Below are positions 6,265-6,486 of a stretch of DNA of 6,486 bases, piece by piece; the first letter of the stretch is position 1; each line of letters begins with the position of its first letter. A model generated the notes under the pieces. That model worked only from the letters and a program-made list of their open reading frames with translations, did no database searches and was not told the origin of the DNA. This stretch comes from Verrucomicrobia bacterium UBA6354 (GTDB lineage Bacteria > Verrucomicrobiota > Kiritimatiellia > RFP12 > UBA1067). The position numbers were made by a program, and so were the translations under genes. The stretch lies in the NCBI GenBank assembly GCA_002440145.1, contig DJRS01000188.1:1-6486 (forward strand), given 5' to 3'.

Positions 6265-6274
6265 GGGGGGGGGG
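6265..6274. repeat. Homopolymer run of ten G
   Basis: Ten consecutive G (ten C on the minus strand) in the intergenic region between two TATAAT boxes. Runs of this length are prone to slippage in replication and in sequencing. It lies about 135 bp upstream of the etfB start and about 15 bp downstream of the more distant minus-strand TATAAT. Confidence 0.85.
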
Positions 6275-6288
6275 CTGTGTAGAGTTGT

Positions 6289-6319
6289 ATTATAGAGGAG
6301 CAGGGCGAAGGCGTGTCAC
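6289..6319 (-). promoter_or_regulatory. Possible second, distal minus-strand promoter
   Basis: The minus strand has a perfect TATAAT (6294 to 6289) and, 19 nt upstream, GTGACA (6319 to 6314), five of six matches to TTGACA. The spacing is 2 nt longer than ideal. A transcript from here would give etfB a leader of about 150 nt running through the ten-C tract and the small hairpins. The same bases give a poorer TATTAT on the plus strand, but with no recognisable minus 35 element. Confidence 0.35.
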
Positions 6320-6400
6320 TCCTCAAACCGTCCCGACGGCAGGAGCGGACAGTTCGCGCAGACAGGCGAAGATCCCTGTCCAGTCCGGACGCGGGACGCC
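6314..6400. other. Block of nested stem-loops, unassigned
   Basis: A compound stem pairs TGTC (6314-6317), CTCCT (6319-6323) and CCGTC (6328-6332) with GACGG (6335-6339), AGGAG (6341-6345) and GACA (6348-6351), 14 base pairs with small bulges. It is followed by a perfect GACAGG/CCTGTC hairpin (6361-6380) and GTCC/GGAC arms (6383-6397). No open frame here looks coding. It may be a structured RNA, part of an untranslated leader, or a DNA repeat. I do not recognise any known riboswitch or small RNA family. Confidence 0.35.
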
Positions 6401-6413
6401 ACGAACAGACGGA

Positions 6414-6486
6414 ATTCTCGTGCCCATGAGAATAGATTCTCGTGCCGATGAGAAAAAATTCTCATGGGCATGAGAATTTTTTCTCA
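6414..6486. repeat. Array of 20-bp palindromes with 22-bp period
   Basis: Units begin at 6414, 6436, 6458 and 6480 (the last cut by the window edge), each exactly 22 bp apart. Unit 1 is ATTCTCGTGCCCATGAGAAT, unit 2 ATTCTCGTGCCGATGAGAAA, unit 3 ATTCTCATGGGCATGAGAAT. The outer TTCTC/GAGAA arms are invariant in the three complete units, and only the centre and the outermost base vary. Spacers are two bases (AG, AA, TT). A 22-bp period is close to two helical turns, so units face the same side of the helix, as in a multi-site operator. A short structural repeat array is the alternative. It lies about 280 bp upstream of etfB and may instead serve a gene to the right. Confidence 0.75.
6449..6486. 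terminator. Possible bidirectional terminator within the palindrome array
   Basis: Centred on the GG at 6467-6468 is a perfect 18-bp inverted repeat: TGAGAAAAAATTCTCATG (6449-6466) and its exact complement (6469-6486). The inner stem TTCTCATG/CATGAGAA is flanked by six A on the left and six T on the right, so transcripts from either strand would end in a hairpin plus U-run. The stem is AT-rich, and the first two units lack T-runs, so an operator or repeat explanation competes. Confidence 0.4.

Noticed and set aside
4209..6473. Plus-strand open frame of 754 codons opposite etfA and etfB
   Set aside because: Antisense shadow of two conserved genes. Its last part runs through the non-coding region, G-run and palindrome array and has no protein-like character.
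6414..6486. CRISPR array
   Set aside because: The units are palindromes separated by only 2 nt. There are no unique spacers of 25-40 nt and no cas genes in the window.
1..6486. tRNA, rRNA, insertion sequence or phage genes
   Set aside because: I see no cloverleaf with acceptor CCA, no conserved rRNA string, and no transposase, integrase or phage-like frame on either strand.

Overview
The window carries one tightly packed minus-strand operon of five genes. Read right to left it is: electron transfer flavoprotein beta subunit (etfB), alpha subunit (etfA), a long-type acyl-CoA dehydrogenase, an EamA/DMT-family membrane transporter, and a YeaD-like hexose-6-phosphate mutarotase. Gaps inside it are 18 nt, 4 nt, a 1-nt overlap and 21 nt, so co-transcription is likely. 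The first three genes form a functional unit: the dehydrogenase oxidises or forms an acyl-CoA and exchanges electrons with its ETF partner. Both ETF subunits resemble the anaerobe-type (possibly electron-bifurcating) branch. The transporter and the mutarotase have no obvious link to that chemistry and may be passengers or a sugar-linked extension of the operon.

Organism: DNA is GC-rich, and the genes show strong GC bias at third codon positions. This bias creates very long false ORFs in other frames. The ETF type points to an anaerobe. The intergenic repeats (ACGCAGAGA-type tandem 9-mers, GGCCCCTACCAT-type palindromic elements, GCTTCGC hairpins) look to me like those scattered through some uncultured PVC-group genomes such as Kiritimatiellota, but that placement is impression, not proof.

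Layout: 1-34, tail of a possible plus-strand gene entering from the left. 35-650, a convergent intergenic region of repeats and hairpins, with the remains of a small membrane-protein gene at about 434-605 that is split between two frames. 651-6131, the five-gene operon. 6132-6486, an upstream non-coding region with a TATAAT box so close to etfB that the mRNA may be leaderless, a second TATAAT, a run of ten G, a block of unexplained stem-loops, and at the right edge a regular array of 20-bp palindromes repeating every 22 bp.

The palindrome array is the most unusual feature. It has three complete units and the start of a fourth, and continues past the window edge. Also worth a second look are an extra cysteine cluster in EtfB, its abnormal N-terminus, and the frame-split membrane gene.
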